From: Kordia sp965283645
Lineage (GTDB): Bacteria > Bacteroidota > Bacteroidia > Flavobacteriales > Flavobacteriaceae
Reading direction: 5' to 3'
NCBI RefSeq assembly: GCF_965283645.1
Contig: NZ_CBDIPG010000001.1
Coordinates: 4,960,001 to 5,024,000 of the forward strand
DNA: 64,000 bases
Each line of letters opens with the position of its first letter. Within the stretch, counting starts at the first letter, position 1. Shown here piece after piece: positions 16,711 through 23,990 of this stretch. Under the pieces are notes generated by a model. The model made no database searches, was not told where the DNA came from, and saw nothing but the letters and a program-made list of their open reading frames with translations. Position numbers and translations under genes: made by a program.

Positions 16711-16914
16711 GGGTGTGCCCAGTTTTTACAAATGTTATGCTTTGTAAAAACTCGTCAGGCTATTCGCTATATCTTTTTAAAAAAAGCAGTCATTGCGAGA
16801 ATTTTTAGATAATTCAAGGCAATCTGTTACAACATACAAACAGATTACTTCGTCGTTTCTCCTCGTAATGACGTTTCAAAGTTTTAAAAAGGATGCCGCT
16901 ACTATCCTTCACAC
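16711..16914. repeat. Composite intergenic repeat with a nested palindromic element
   Basis: The outer part starts GGGTGTGCCC, carries a perfect 10-bp hairpin (16723-16732 with 16741-16750), then GGCTATTCGCTATATCTTTTT. It resumes after 16872 as AAAAAGGATGCCGCT...ATCCTTCACAC. Flavobacterial genomes carry the contiguous form GGGCTATTCGCTATATCTTTTT...AAAAGGATGCCGCTACAATCCC (from memory). Between the halves sits the 84-bp GTCATTGCGA element at 16789-16872. Together they account for most of the gene-free stretch 16672-17209, in which no other feature is seen. Confidence 0.5.
16789..16872. repeat. GTCATTGCGA palindromic repeat, copy 1
   Basis: Starts GTCATTGCGAG, then GGCAATCTGT, a spacer, ACAGATTACTTCGTCG and ends CTCGTAATGAC. 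The outer GTCATTGCGAG/CTCGTAATGAC and inner AATCTGT/ACAGATT pairs make it a near-perfect palindrome. Copy 2 is at 52189-52274. Confidence 0.65.
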
Positions 16915-17209
16915 AAATTCTACGTCAATTGACAAGCACAAATATAAAATCTTCTAATGGATTTTTTACTAAAATTTACAGATCTAACAGAATTTTATAA
17001 ATAAAACAAAAAACTATGTTTTATAACTATTTTAATGATAAGATGAATACTTGATTAAGGTTGTAAGTATTTGTTTTTAAGTTTATTAAGTAATCTGTAG
17101 TGTTGATTAAAAATGAAGAACAGATTTATAAATACAAAGAAGCATAAATTGTAAAACCGGATAAGGTTGCATACTATTGATCAATATTAAATTACAAAAA
17201 CTTACTATT

Positions 17210-17425
17210 ATGAAAAAAAGAGGTATCAAAAATTTAAACTTAAACAAAAGATCAATTTCGAACTTGAGCAACAAACAAGCTGGAAAAATTAAAGGCGGAA
17301 CAATAACAACGGCAACAATCGTTTCTTGTTGGTCATGTCTTTCTTGTCCGACAATTGATTGTACAGAAGGAGAAATTTGCTCTTCTTTAAAGTGTTTAAA
17401 AGAAGTTCTGGAAGATGTACAATAA
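17210..17425 (+). CDS. Class I lanthipeptide-like precursor peptide (tandem pair, member 1)
   Basis: A 71-residue peptide starting at the internal ATG 17210 (MKKRGIKNLNLNKRSISNL), with a GxIKGGT leader end. The core has clustered cysteines in SCWSCLSCPTIDCTEGEICS and a C-terminal tail SSLKCLKEVLEDVQ. Five of the six cysteines align with the neighbouring gene at 17627. The pair is a recent tandem duplication, with near-identical leaders. No modification enzyme lies near; processing must be supplied from elsewhere if the peptide is matured. The ATG is supported by exact alignment with the paralogue. Confidence 0.75.
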   Translation: MKKRGIKNLNLNKRSISNLSNKQAGKIKGGTITTATIVSCWSCLSCPTIDCTEGEICSSLKCLKEVLEDVQ

Positions 17426-17626
17426 TCTTAAACAGAATACTATACAAAAAGGGTACGTATATGCGATTCCTTTTTTTTAATCAAAAAAATAGAGTTAAAA
17501 TATTGATTTACAATATTTTATATTTTAAAAGTAAACTCTAGATTTATAAAAACCGAGAATCATTCATTGGAAGATTAATAGGTATCATATATCTTGAAAT
17601 ACGTTTAACAACAAAAACTTAGTATC

Positions 17627-17854
17627 ATGAAAAAAAGAAACATCAAAAACTTAAACTTAAACAAAAGATCAATTTCTAATTTAAGTAACAAGCAAGCAAA
17701 AGGAATTAAAGGTGGAACAGCTACAACATTTACGGCAATTTCATGTTGGTCATGTTTATCTTGTCCAACAATTGACTGTACGGATACATGTACAGATGGA
17801 GCTGTGTGTTCTTCATTAAAATGTATTAAAGACGTTTTGGAAGACGTGCAATAG
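17627..17854 (+). CDS. Class I lanthipeptide-like precursor peptide (tandem pair, member 2)
   Basis: A 75-residue paralogue of the 17210 peptide. The leader MKKRNIKNLNLNKRSISNL ends GIKGGT. The core keeps SCWSCLSCPTIDC and the SSLKCIKDVLEDVQ tail. A short extra segment (DTCTDGA region) adds one cysteine between them. The acidic helical tail is unusual for a lanthipeptide core and may be a recognition or follower element. The gene has its own hairpin terminator at 17881-17913. Confidence 0.75.
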   Translation: MKKRNIKNLNLNKRSISNLSNKQAKGIKGGTATTFTAISCWSCLSCPTIDCTDTCTDGAVCSSLKCIKDVLEDVQ

Positions 17855-17880
17855 TCATTCACATTCACATATGAAATTGA

Positions 17881-17913
17881 AAAAAGGTGAGTAAACATGC
17901 TTGCCTTTTTTTA
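17881..17913 (+). terminator. Terminator of the 17627 peptide gene
   Basis: AAAAAGGTGAG (17881-17891) pairs, with two G-T wobbles, with CTTGCCTTTTT at 17900-17910, followed by more T. It lies 26 bp after the stop. Confidence 0.6.
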
Positions 17914-17962
17914 TGTCAACAAATGAAGTTTTAGTACGTTGCGAAAATTAGGAAGGGAAAGC

Positions 17963-17986
17963 AAAAAAGCGAACCGAAGTTCGCTT
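17963..17986 (-). terminator. Terminator of the 17993 peptide gene
   Basis: A perfect 8-bp stem (17967-17974 with 17979-17986). On the minus strand the loop is TTCG closed by C-G, and six T follow. This is the very stable UUCG-loop type. It sits 7 bp after the stop codon. Confidence 0.8.
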
Positions 17987-17992
17987 AGACTA

Positions 17993-18178
17993 TTAGTTTG
18001 TAGTGAAGCTACAAAAAGATGCAAAAGTTTCGCAAATTCTTCCACCTCCATCAGTAAACCATTCATGCTCATCTGGCTGTGGTCCAGCATCATTAGAAGG
18101 CGTTCCAGGTAATGCACCTCCAAAAAGCGAAATAGAAACTTTGTTAAGCTTCAACGAATTTAAATTCTTTTTTTTCAT
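17993..18178 (-). CDS. Short leader-type peptide, lanthipeptide-like, opposite strand
   Basis: A 61-residue peptide with the leader MKKKNLNSLKLNKVSISLF and a GG only two residues further on, much earlier than in the neighbours. The rest (ALPGTPSNDAGPQPDEHEWF, then CETFASFCSFTTN at the end) has two cysteines and Ser/Thr near the C-terminus. It points towards the 17210-17854 pair on the plus strand and has its own UUCG terminator. Leader kinship is clear; whether the short core is modified is unknown. Confidence 0.6.
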   Translation of the reverse strand: MKKKNLNSLKLNKVSISLFGGALPGTPSNDAGPQPDEHEWFTDGGGRICETFASFCSFTTN

Positions 18179-18264
18179 GATATAAAATTTTATGATTTAT
18201 ACACTACTGTTAATGAAAGACAAGAATGTTACCCGAAAAAAAGAGAATATTTTCAAAATAGTTA

Positions 18265-19470
18265 CTATTTCTGGCTTTTTGGATATTTTCTTCCGTTCAA
18301 AAATTTACCAATAGACGTATTCCGAACGAAAAAATGATACGTTACAAAACAAACAATTGTTGTTCCTAGTACGACCAATAAAAATTTTAAAATTGCGCCA
18401 ATTGGCAGTTTCCATACCAGAATTGGAAATAATGCTGTTAGTGGTAAATGAATTAAATATACCCAATAGGAAGCATCTGAAATGTAACGCATTCGTTTTG
18501 AATAATGACTTCCATAACGAATAAAAAGTCCTGTAATTCCAAAAATAAGTAACCAAACAATAAGTGCGCTAAACGCAATTAATAGAGAAGAATTGCTAGT
18601 TGGTGTTAACTCAAGGTTTGAAAATTGAATTATAAACCCTTGAAGTATAACCAATAAAAACCCTAAAATAGTACAAAGCCAATCGTACTGCATAAGTGTT
18701 TGTAAGTGTTGTTTCGATTTGTATAAAATCCAACCTGTTAGATAGAAAAACACAAAATAAACAAAAGTGTTTGTATCAAGAATCAGAGAAGTTGAAGAAG
18801 CAACCATTGGTGTTTTTAGAATAGAAAGAACTATAAATGTAATTCCTGAAAAAAATAGAATTCTAACAACTGGTTTTTGAAAAATCCAGTTGAACAACAT
18901 ATTAATTTTGGAAGTTACTTTTGGAAATTTTTTCAATATAAGTGCAACAAGTACTGAAAACCCTGTGATATAAATTAAATAATATAAAAACCACAAATGT
19001 GAAGTGCTTTTTGGAATGTAAAAGTAAAATTCAGAAAATGGTTCTAAAGCATCAGCTAACGGATTTGGAAATTTACGTAATATAGCACCAGAATACGTAA
19101 AAGAAAACGAAAGAATAGGCGCAAGCACACATAAAAACACACCAAATGGAAATACAATTCTGGAAATTCTATTTCGAATCATTTTTAGAGGTTGTCGCTC
19201 ATAAAACAGCATTGCTCCAAAAAAACCTGCGATTAAAAAGAAGATTGGCATTCGAAATGAATGAATTAATAATACTAAAAAATCAGTTGCAATATGTGTA
19301 GATTCAGGATCTTTTAAATTCCAAATATCACCATGATTTGTAACATTATATGTTAATGCGGAATGCAATACCAATCCAAGCATCATCATAATTGCGCGTA
19401 AAGAATCTAGGGAATGTATGCGTGTTGTTTTTTCCAATGAATTTAGCTTGAAATTTAAATTTTGTGTCAA
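18265..19470 (-). CDS. Acyltransferase 3 family membrane protein
   Basis: A 401-residue polytopic protein with about ten hydrophobic helices. The family start (RIHSLDSLRAIMMMLGLVLH, with conserved Arg and His) and the middle block SFRMPIFFLIAGFFGA match acyltransferase-3/OpgC-type enzymes, which transfer acyl groups to extracytoplasmic sugars. A second conserved block is YISDASYWVYLIHLP. The only in-frame start before that motif is the TTG at 19468-19470, with a stop codon just upstream. It stands alone; target sugar unknown. Confidence 0.82.
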   Translation of the reverse strand: MTQNLNFKLNSLEKTTRIHSLDSLRAIMMMLGLVLHSALTYNVTNHGDIWNLKDPESTHIATDFLVLLIHSFRMPIFFLIAGFFGAMLFYERQPLKMIRNRISRIVFPFGVFLCVLAPILSFSFTYSGAILRKFPNPLADALEPFSEFYFYIPKSTSHLWFLYYLIYITGFSVLVALILKKFPKVTSKINMLFNWIFQKPVVRILFFSGITFIVLSILKTPMVASSTSLILDTNTFVYFVFFYLTGWILYKSKQHLQTLMQYDWLCTILGFLLVILQGFIIQFSNLELTPTSNSSLLIAFSALIVWLLIFGITGLFIRYGSHYSKRMRYISDASYWVYLIHLPLTALFPILVWKLPIGAILKFLLVVLGTTIVCFVTYHFFVRNTSIGKFLNGRKYPKSQK

Positions 19471-19619
19471 GTTCTTATTTTTTCTTTACAATGAATAGTT
19501 TTAAGTAAAATTAATAGGAATATATAATTTCAATCTAAAAATAAATAACACAAACAACGTAAATCTCTATCATTACAGTAATAATTCCGCAAATTTTATT
19601 CACATTGAAATATAAATCT

Positions 19620-19627
19620 TATTTTTG
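19620..19627 (+). promoter_or_regulatory. Bacteroidota-type -7 element TATTTTTG
   Basis: TATTTTTG fits TAnnTTTG and lies 12 bp before the ATG at 19640. It supports 19640 as the start, because an earlier TTG start would lie inside the element. Confidence 0.4.
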
Positions 19628-19639
19628 CCAAAATTTTGT

Positions 19640-20047
19640 ATGGCTCGCATTCTAGCAATTGATTATGGAAAGAAACGAACAGGTATTGCCGTTACGGACG
19701 AAATGCAATTAATTGCGTCTGGATTAACGACAGTTCGTACGCACGATTTAATCAATTTTTTGAAAGAATATGTTGCCAAAGAAAATGTAGAATTGTTTTT
19801 AGTTGGAGAACCAAAACAAATGAACTACGAACCTTCAGAAAGTGAAGTGTTAATTAAGGAGTTTATTCGGTTGTTAACGAAAGCAATTCCAACAATTCCA
19901 ATAAAACGTGTAGACGAGCGTTTTACCTCAAAAATGGCGTTTCAAACCATGATTGATGGCGGATTGAAAAAGAAACAACGTCAAAATAAAAGTTTAATAG
20001 ATGAAATAAGTGCAACTATCATTTTGCAATCTTATCTATACAAATAA
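19640..20047 (+). CDS. ruvX: Holliday junction resolvase-like RuvX (YqgF)
   Basis: A 135-residue RNase H-fold nuclease. It begins MARILAIDYGKKRTGIAV, with the first catalytic Asp in DYG, then LFLVGEPKQMNYEPSESE and the late acidic motif RVDERFTSKMA. YqgF/RuvX processes 16S rRNA and can resolve Holliday junctions in vitro. Its stop lies 7 bp before the def start, so the two genes form an operon. Length is typical. Confidence 0.93.
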   Translation: MARILAIDYGKKRTGIAVTDEMQLIASGLTTVRTHDLINFLKEYVAKENVELFLVGEPKQMNYEPSESEVLIKEFIRLLTKAIPTIPIKRVDERFTSKMAFQTMIDGGLKKKQRQNKSLIDEISATIILQSYLYK

Positions 20048-20054
20048 TACGAAT

Positions 20055-20645
20055 ATGATATTACCAATTGTCGCTTTTGGCGATCCAGTTTTACGAAAAG
20101 TAGCAGAAGATATTACACCTGAATATCCAAAATTAGATACGCTACTTGAAAATATGTTTGAAACTATGTACAATGCCTATGGCGTTGGTTTGGCGGCTCC
20201 ACAAATAGGATTGCCAATTCGTTTGTTTATGGTAGATGCTACTGGATTTGCTGAAGATGAAGAACTTGACGAAGCACAAAGAAAACAACTTCAAGGTATG
20301 AAAAAAGTGTTTATCAATGCCAAAATTGTTGAACGCGACGGTGAACCTTGGGTTTTTAATGAAGGTTGTTTAAGTATTCCAGATATTCGAGAAGATGTAT
20401 TTCGTCCAGAAAGTATTAAGATTGAATACATGGATGAAAACTTTGAAAAACAAGTAGAAGAATATGACGGGTTAGCGGCTAGAGTTATTCAACATGAGTA
20501 CGATCATATTGAAGGAATTTTGTTTACAGACAAACTATCTCCACTAAAACGTCGTTTATTAAAAGGAAGATTGGCAAACATTTCACGCGGACGCATCAAA
20601 GTAGATTACAAAATGCGTTTTCCAGATGCCAAAAAAATACGATAA
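20055..20645 (+). CDS. def: Peptide deformylase
   Basis: A 196-residue metalloenzyme that removes the formyl group from the N-terminal Met of new proteins. The three family motifs are all seen: GVGLAAPQIGLP (motif 1), EGCLSIPD (motif 2, with the Cys ligand) and QHEYDHIEGILF (motif 3, HExxH). The ATG at 20055 gives the family N-terminus MILPIVAFGDPVLRKVA. It is coupled to ruvX upstream; DUF5606 and mazG genes nearby are usual partners in Flavobacteriaceae. Confidence 0.96.
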   Translation: MILPIVAFGDPVLRKVAEDITPEYPKLDTLLENMFETMYNAYGVGLAAPQIGLPIRLFMVDATGFAEDEELDEAQRKQLQGMKKVFINAKIVERDGEPWVFNEGCLSIPDIREDVFRPESIKIEYMDENFEKQVEEYDGLAARVIQHEYDHIEGILFTDKLSPLKRRLLKGRLANISRGRIKVDYKMRFPDAKKIR

Positions 20646-20696
20646 TTAGAAAAAATAAAATAACGTTAAAAAAAGTGATGCAATATGTACAATATG

Positions 20697-20704
20697 TATA
20701 TTTG
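20697..20704 (+). promoter_or_regulatory. Bacteroidota-type -7 element TATATTTG
   Basis: TATATTTG fits TAnnTTTG exactly, 27 bp before the ATG of the DUF5606 gene. No clear -33 TTG. Confidence 0.45.
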
Positions 20705-20731
20705 CTATCCTAAAGTTATAAAAAATACACT

Positions 20732-21145
20732 ATGAGTTTAGAAAAAATATTAGCGATCTCTGGGAAACCAGGACTTTATGAATTAAAGACACAAACCCGT
20801 AATGGTTTTGTTGCAGAATCTTTATCTGATGGAAAGAAAATTTCAGTAAGCTTACGTCACAATGTAAGTTTATTATCTGAAATTGCAATCTATACAAACA
20901 CAGAAGAAATTCCGTTAGCAGAAGTACTAGAAAAGGTAAAAGCAAAAGAAAATGGTGCGGCAACGTCTGTAAACCATAAAGAATCGAAAGCGGTATTAGC
21001 AGATTACTTTGAAGAAGTATTACCTGATTACGATCAAGATAGAGTATATCCAAGTGATATTAAAAAAGTAATTCAGTGGTATAATTTATTACATTCAAAA
21101 GGAATGACCGATTTTACTGCGGAAGCTTCTAACGAAGAAGAATAG
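20732..21145 (+). CDS. DUF5606 domain-containing protein
   Basis: A 137-residue protein. MSLEKILAISGKPGLYELKT and SVSLRHNVSLLSEIAIYT form an SH3-like N-terminal domain, and the C-terminal half has ADYFEEVLPDYDQDRVYPSD. It is a conserved family in Bacteroidota (DUF5606) usually found beside def and mazG, as here. The biochemical role is unknown. An acidic tail ends the protein. Confidence 0.82.
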   Translation: MSLEKILAISGKPGLYELKTQTRNGFVAESLSDGKKISVSLRHNVSLLSEIAIYTNTEEIPLAEVLEKVKAKENGAATSVNHKESKAVLADYFEEVLPDYDQDRVYPSDIKKVIQWYNLLHSKGMTDFTAEASNEEE

Positions 21146-21170
21146 TATCAAAATAACAAGTTTAGTCATA

Positions 21171-21199
21171 AAAAAATCCAGCAATTTGCTGGATTTTTT
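21171..21199. terminator. Bidirectional terminator between convergent genes
   Basis: A perfect 13-bp stem (21171-21183 with 21187-21199) has a 3-nt loop, with six T on one side and six A on the other. It separates the plus-strand DUF5606 gene from the minus-strand gene at 21227. Confidence 0.88.
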
Positions 21200-21226
21200 A
21201 GTTCTATGAGGTAGTGTGTATTTTTA

Positions 21227-21706
21227 CTACTTAATGATAGAGTTAGCGGCAGCTTTAATAGCATCAACATACTTTTTATCAGCACCTTCTTCTGCCATTC
21301 CGATAAACATAATACATGTGTTTTCGTCATATTTTACGCAGTAAATAGTATTGTTTAATGTAACGCCTTCCGCTTCACTTGTTCCTTCCATAAACAAAAC
21401 GTTTACACCGTTAACTTTCTTTTCACCTTTTTTGGTAACCTTGAATTTGTCATTCATTTCGGTATCCATCTTCTTTTTTGAAGCTTCATACGTTTCAGGA
21501 ACCATCATTGCCATAATTACAGCTTTCGGACTTTCAGAAACATAGGTGTTTGCTGTTACACCCATAAAAAGCTCTGTATCAACGGTCATCTCTACTTTCT
21601 TAGACATTAACTCCATTGCTCTCGCTTGCTTTTGTTCGTCTGTTTCTTGTGCTTGCACGTTAAATCCTATGCATAGAAAACAAAGTGCGATCAATAATTT
21701 TTTCAT
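21227..21706 (-). CDS. Secreted protein of unknown function
   Basis: A 159-residue protein with a clear Sec signal peptide (MKKLLIALCFLCIGFNVQAQ, cut after AQA). The mature part has lysine/glutamate-rich segments and the paired VNGVNVLFMEGTSEAEGV and CVKYDENTCIMFIGMAEEGA, a layout seen in small flavobacterial periplasmic proteins. No family is recognised. It stands alone, with a shared terminator downstream. Confidence 0.75.
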   Translation of the reverse strand: MKKLLIALCFLCIGFNVQAQETDEQKQARAMELMSKKVEMTVDTELFMGVTANTYVSESPKAVIMAMMVPETYEASKKKMDTEMNDKFKVTKKGEKKVNGVNVLFMEGTSEAEGVTLNNTIYCVKYDENTCIMFIGMAEEGADKKYVDAIKAAANSIIK

Positions 21707-21824
21707 CGTTATTAAAGTTTTTTATAATATTTCAAAAATACGGAATTCTATGATAGCATTATCAAAAATCCGCGTTATCTATTCTCTATAGGCATAAAGC
21801 GTGCCATGTTTTTTTAGTAGTTTA

Positions 21825-21925
21825 TGAGTTCTGAATTATGAATTATGAATTCTCAAACTAACAAAACACGAATTAACAAACTCCGTTTTCAAACACCCAA
21901 CAATCTAGCTATCCAACAATCGTCT
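21825..21925. repeat. Degenerate 7-bp-period repeat tract
   Basis: Heptads GAGTTCT GAATTAT GAATTAT GAATTCT CAAACTA ACAAAAC ACGAATT AACAAAC. The tract runs up to and slightly into the 3' end of the DinB gene (stop at 21905). Confidence 0.6.
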
Positions 21926-22348
21926 ATGATAATTAATTTGTCCAACATGATAACTCAAATGCCAAAACAAATGCAGTAACATATATTCTGTGGTAACCGT
22001 TTCTCCGTTTTTTTCAATAGGATAGTTTTCTTGTAATTTTCCTTCCGGGAGATTTGTCAATGTTGTAATCACCATTTGTTTTGCTACGTCAATTTCTTGA
22101 AGTAAGATTGCTTTTGAAACATCTGTTGTGGAAAATTCAGCGTCTCGTTGCCGTACATAATCTGTGTTTCCTAAATGTTTTCCAATAAAATGATGCAGAT
22201 TTCCAACAAGATGTAAACATAAACTTCCACTAGAATTAGAAATATTCATAGCCAGTTTCCAAAGAGAAACTTCGTGTTCATACAGTTCAATTTCTGAAGC
22301 AAATCGGTCTAATTCTCTTGTATATAATTGTAATAAAGAAGATTTCAT
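21905..22348 (-). CDS. DinB family protein
   Basis: A 147-residue four-helix bundle protein of the DinB/DUF1572 superfamily. The His ligands are plausibly in LCLHLVGNLHHFIGKHLG and LLHLFWHLSYHVGQINYHRR, the usual HxxH arrangement. Members bind metal and act in thiol-dependent or stress-related reactions; the exact role is unknown. The ATG is at 22346-22348. Its C-terminal codons are adjacent to a heptad repeat tract. Confidence 0.82.
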   Translation of the reverse strand: MKSSLLQLYTRELDRFASEIELYEHEVSLWKLAMNISNSSGSLCLHLVGNLHHFIGKHLGNTDYVRQRDAEFSTTDVSKAILLQEIDVAKQMVITTLTNLPEGKLQENYPIEKNGETVTTEYMLLHLFWHLSYHVGQINYHRRLLDS

Positions 22349-22395
22349 GAGTTGTGTTAAATAGAATTATCAGTCAATTTAAAATGTAATTAAAA

Positions 22396-22803
22396 TTACT
22401 TGTTTTTCGCTTTTACCAAGCGTATAAATACATATATAAAAAATATACAAAAAAGTAAATCGTTTACTCCGTAAATGGCGTAAAATATTCCTGCCATTGC
22501 GCTTTCTTCATACACTTCCGAAACACTCGAAGTTGTAATCCATTGAATCCAGTTATATCCGTAAATTAATTTTTCAATCGCAAAAACTAAAACGAGCCAT
22601 CTCACTTTATCATATACTTTTTCAACTGAAATGTACGCCAATCCCCAAATTACAATCATTAATAATCCAAAATTTGACATTACATCTGGATCATATTTAG
22701 AAATGACTGGATTGGTAAAATAATTTGAAAAAATCAAAACACTCATATTCATGAGTCCTGCCAAGATGAATCCTCTAGAAATAAACTTGTGTGAAATAGT
22801 CAT
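22396..22803 (-). CDS. Small four-helix membrane protein, unknown function
   Basis: A 135-residue protein with about four hydrophobic helices: ISRGFILAGLMNMSVLIFSN, LLMIVIWGLAYISV, WLVLVFAIEKLIYGYNW and IYGVNDLLFCIFFIYVFIRL. No known family is recognised with confidence. The internal ATG at 22801-22803 is chosen because the 18-residue upstream extension lacks support. It is on the same strand as the DinB gene, 47 bp upstream of it. Confidence 0.7.
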   Translation of the reverse strand: MTISHKFISRGFILAGLMNMSVLIFSNYFTNPVISKYDPDVMSNFGLLMIVIWGLAYISVEKVYDKVRWLVLVFAIEKLIYGYNWIQWITTSSVSEVYEESAMAGIFYAIYGVNDLLFCIFFIYVFIRLVKAKNK

Positions 22804-22949
22804 ATGATAATTTTTTATGTGAAATAATACGCTTTGCGCGATCAAACTTAAATTCAATCTAAGGTAGCAAATAGATACTGAATCAACAGAAAATGTAAAT
22901 AGTATTTACGTTCCACAATGAAAATAGGGGAGATTGCGACTGAAATTAG

Positions 22950-22957
22950 TAGTTTTG
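22950..22957 (+). promoter_or_regulatory. Bacteroidota-type -7 element TAGTTTTG
   Basis: TAGTTTTG fits TAnnTTTG and lies 22 bp before the mazG ATG at 22980. A TTG at 22934-22936 is only 13 bp upstream, shorter than the usual spacing. Confidence 0.4.
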
Positions 22958-22979
22958 TCAATCTTGATACAAAACACCT

Positions 22980-23753
22980 ATGAATTCCAGAAAAACACAA
23001 CTAGAAGCCTTTGATCGTTTACTCACTATCATGGACGAATTGCGCGAGCAGTGTCCGTGGGACAGAAAACAAACACTGCAAAGTTTACGTCATTTAACAA
23101 TTGAAGAAACCTATGAATTGGGTGATGCAATTTTGGAAAACGATTTGGATGAAGTCAAAAAAGAATTGGGCGATTTATTATTGCATATCGTATTTTACGC
23201 CAAAATAGGAAGTGAAACCAACGATTTTGATATGGCAGATGTTGCCAATGGAATTTGTGAAAAACTCATCAATCGTCATCCGCATATTTATGGTGATGTT
23301 GAGGTACATGATGAAGAAGATGTAAAACGAAACTGGGAAAACTTAAAATTAAAAGAAGGGAAAAAATCTGTGTTAGAAGGTGTTCCGAAAAGTTTGCCAG
23401 CGTTGGTAAAGGCAAATCGTATTCAAGATAAAGTTGCTGGTGTAGGTTTTGATTGGGAAGAACCACAACAAGTTTGGGAGAAATTACAAGAAGAATTAGA
23501 AGAGTTTCAGGTAGAAGTTGCAAAAGACGACAAAGAAGCGATGGAATCCGAATTTGGTGATGTATTATTTTCTATGATAAATTATGCACGTTTCCTCAAA
23601 ATAAATCCTGAAAATGCTTTAGAACGTACCAACAAGAAGTTTATCAAACGTTTTCAATATTTGGAGCAAAAAGCTGCTGGACTTAACAAACCATTGGTGG
23701 ATATGACACTTGCCGAAATGGACGTTTTTTGGGAAGAAGCGAAGAAGTTATAG
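22980..23753 (+). CDS. mazG: Nucleoside triphosphate pyrophosphohydrolase
   Basis: A 257-residue protein with two MazG domains, as in E. coli MazG, which hydrolyses NTPs and dNTPs to monophosphates. The first has CPWDRKQTLQSLRHLTIEET and ELGDLLLHIVFYAKI; the second has EELEEFQVEVAK and ESEFGDVLFSMINYARF (ExxE...ExxD metal sites). RHPHIYGDVEV, the linker typical of the family, is present. It lies on its own transcript and is convergent with the DUF349 gene. Confidence 0.95.
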   Translation: MNSRKTQLEAFDRLLTIMDELREQCPWDRKQTLQSLRHLTIEETYELGDAILENDLDEVKKELGDLLLHIVFYAKIGSETNDFDMADVANGICEKLINRHPHIYGDVEVHDEEDVKRNWENLKLKEGKKSVLEGVPKSLPALVKANRIQDKVAGVGFDWEEPQQVWEKLQEELEEFQVEVAKDDKEAMESEFGDVLFSMINYARFLKINPENALERTNKKFIKRFQYLEQKAAGLNKPLVDMTLAEMDVFWEEAKKL

Positions 23754-23839
23754 ATTTTCACTTCACTCATAGAATTTTAGAAACGCTTCGCTGTTAGCTA
23801 TATTTCTATTTTCTTTATTCTCAGTTTGTAATTAAATAA

Positions 23840-23990
23840 TAATTCAACATCCAAAACAACGAATCAACAAATTAACAAACACTCAAAAACAAAAAAGCCA
23901 CTTAGTTTCCTAAATGGCTTTCATATATTATATGACACTTTTGAAATTTCTGAATACTAAAATCTCAATACTCATTTCTAGTTTTACAAC
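23840..23990. repeat. Degenerate 7-bp-period tracts flanking a terminator
   Basis: Two heptad tracts (ATTCAAC ATCCAAA ACAACGA ATCAACA AATTAAC, and TCTGAAT ACTAAAA TCTCAAT ACTCATT) lie either side of the terminator at 23889-23920. The second one reaches the DUF349 stop codon. Confidence 0.45.
23889..23920 (-). terminator. Terminator downstream of the DUF349 gene
   Basis: An 11-bp stem with one mismatch (23895-23905 with 23910-23920). On the minus strand it is followed by TTTTTTGTTTTTG. Confidence 0.65.
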
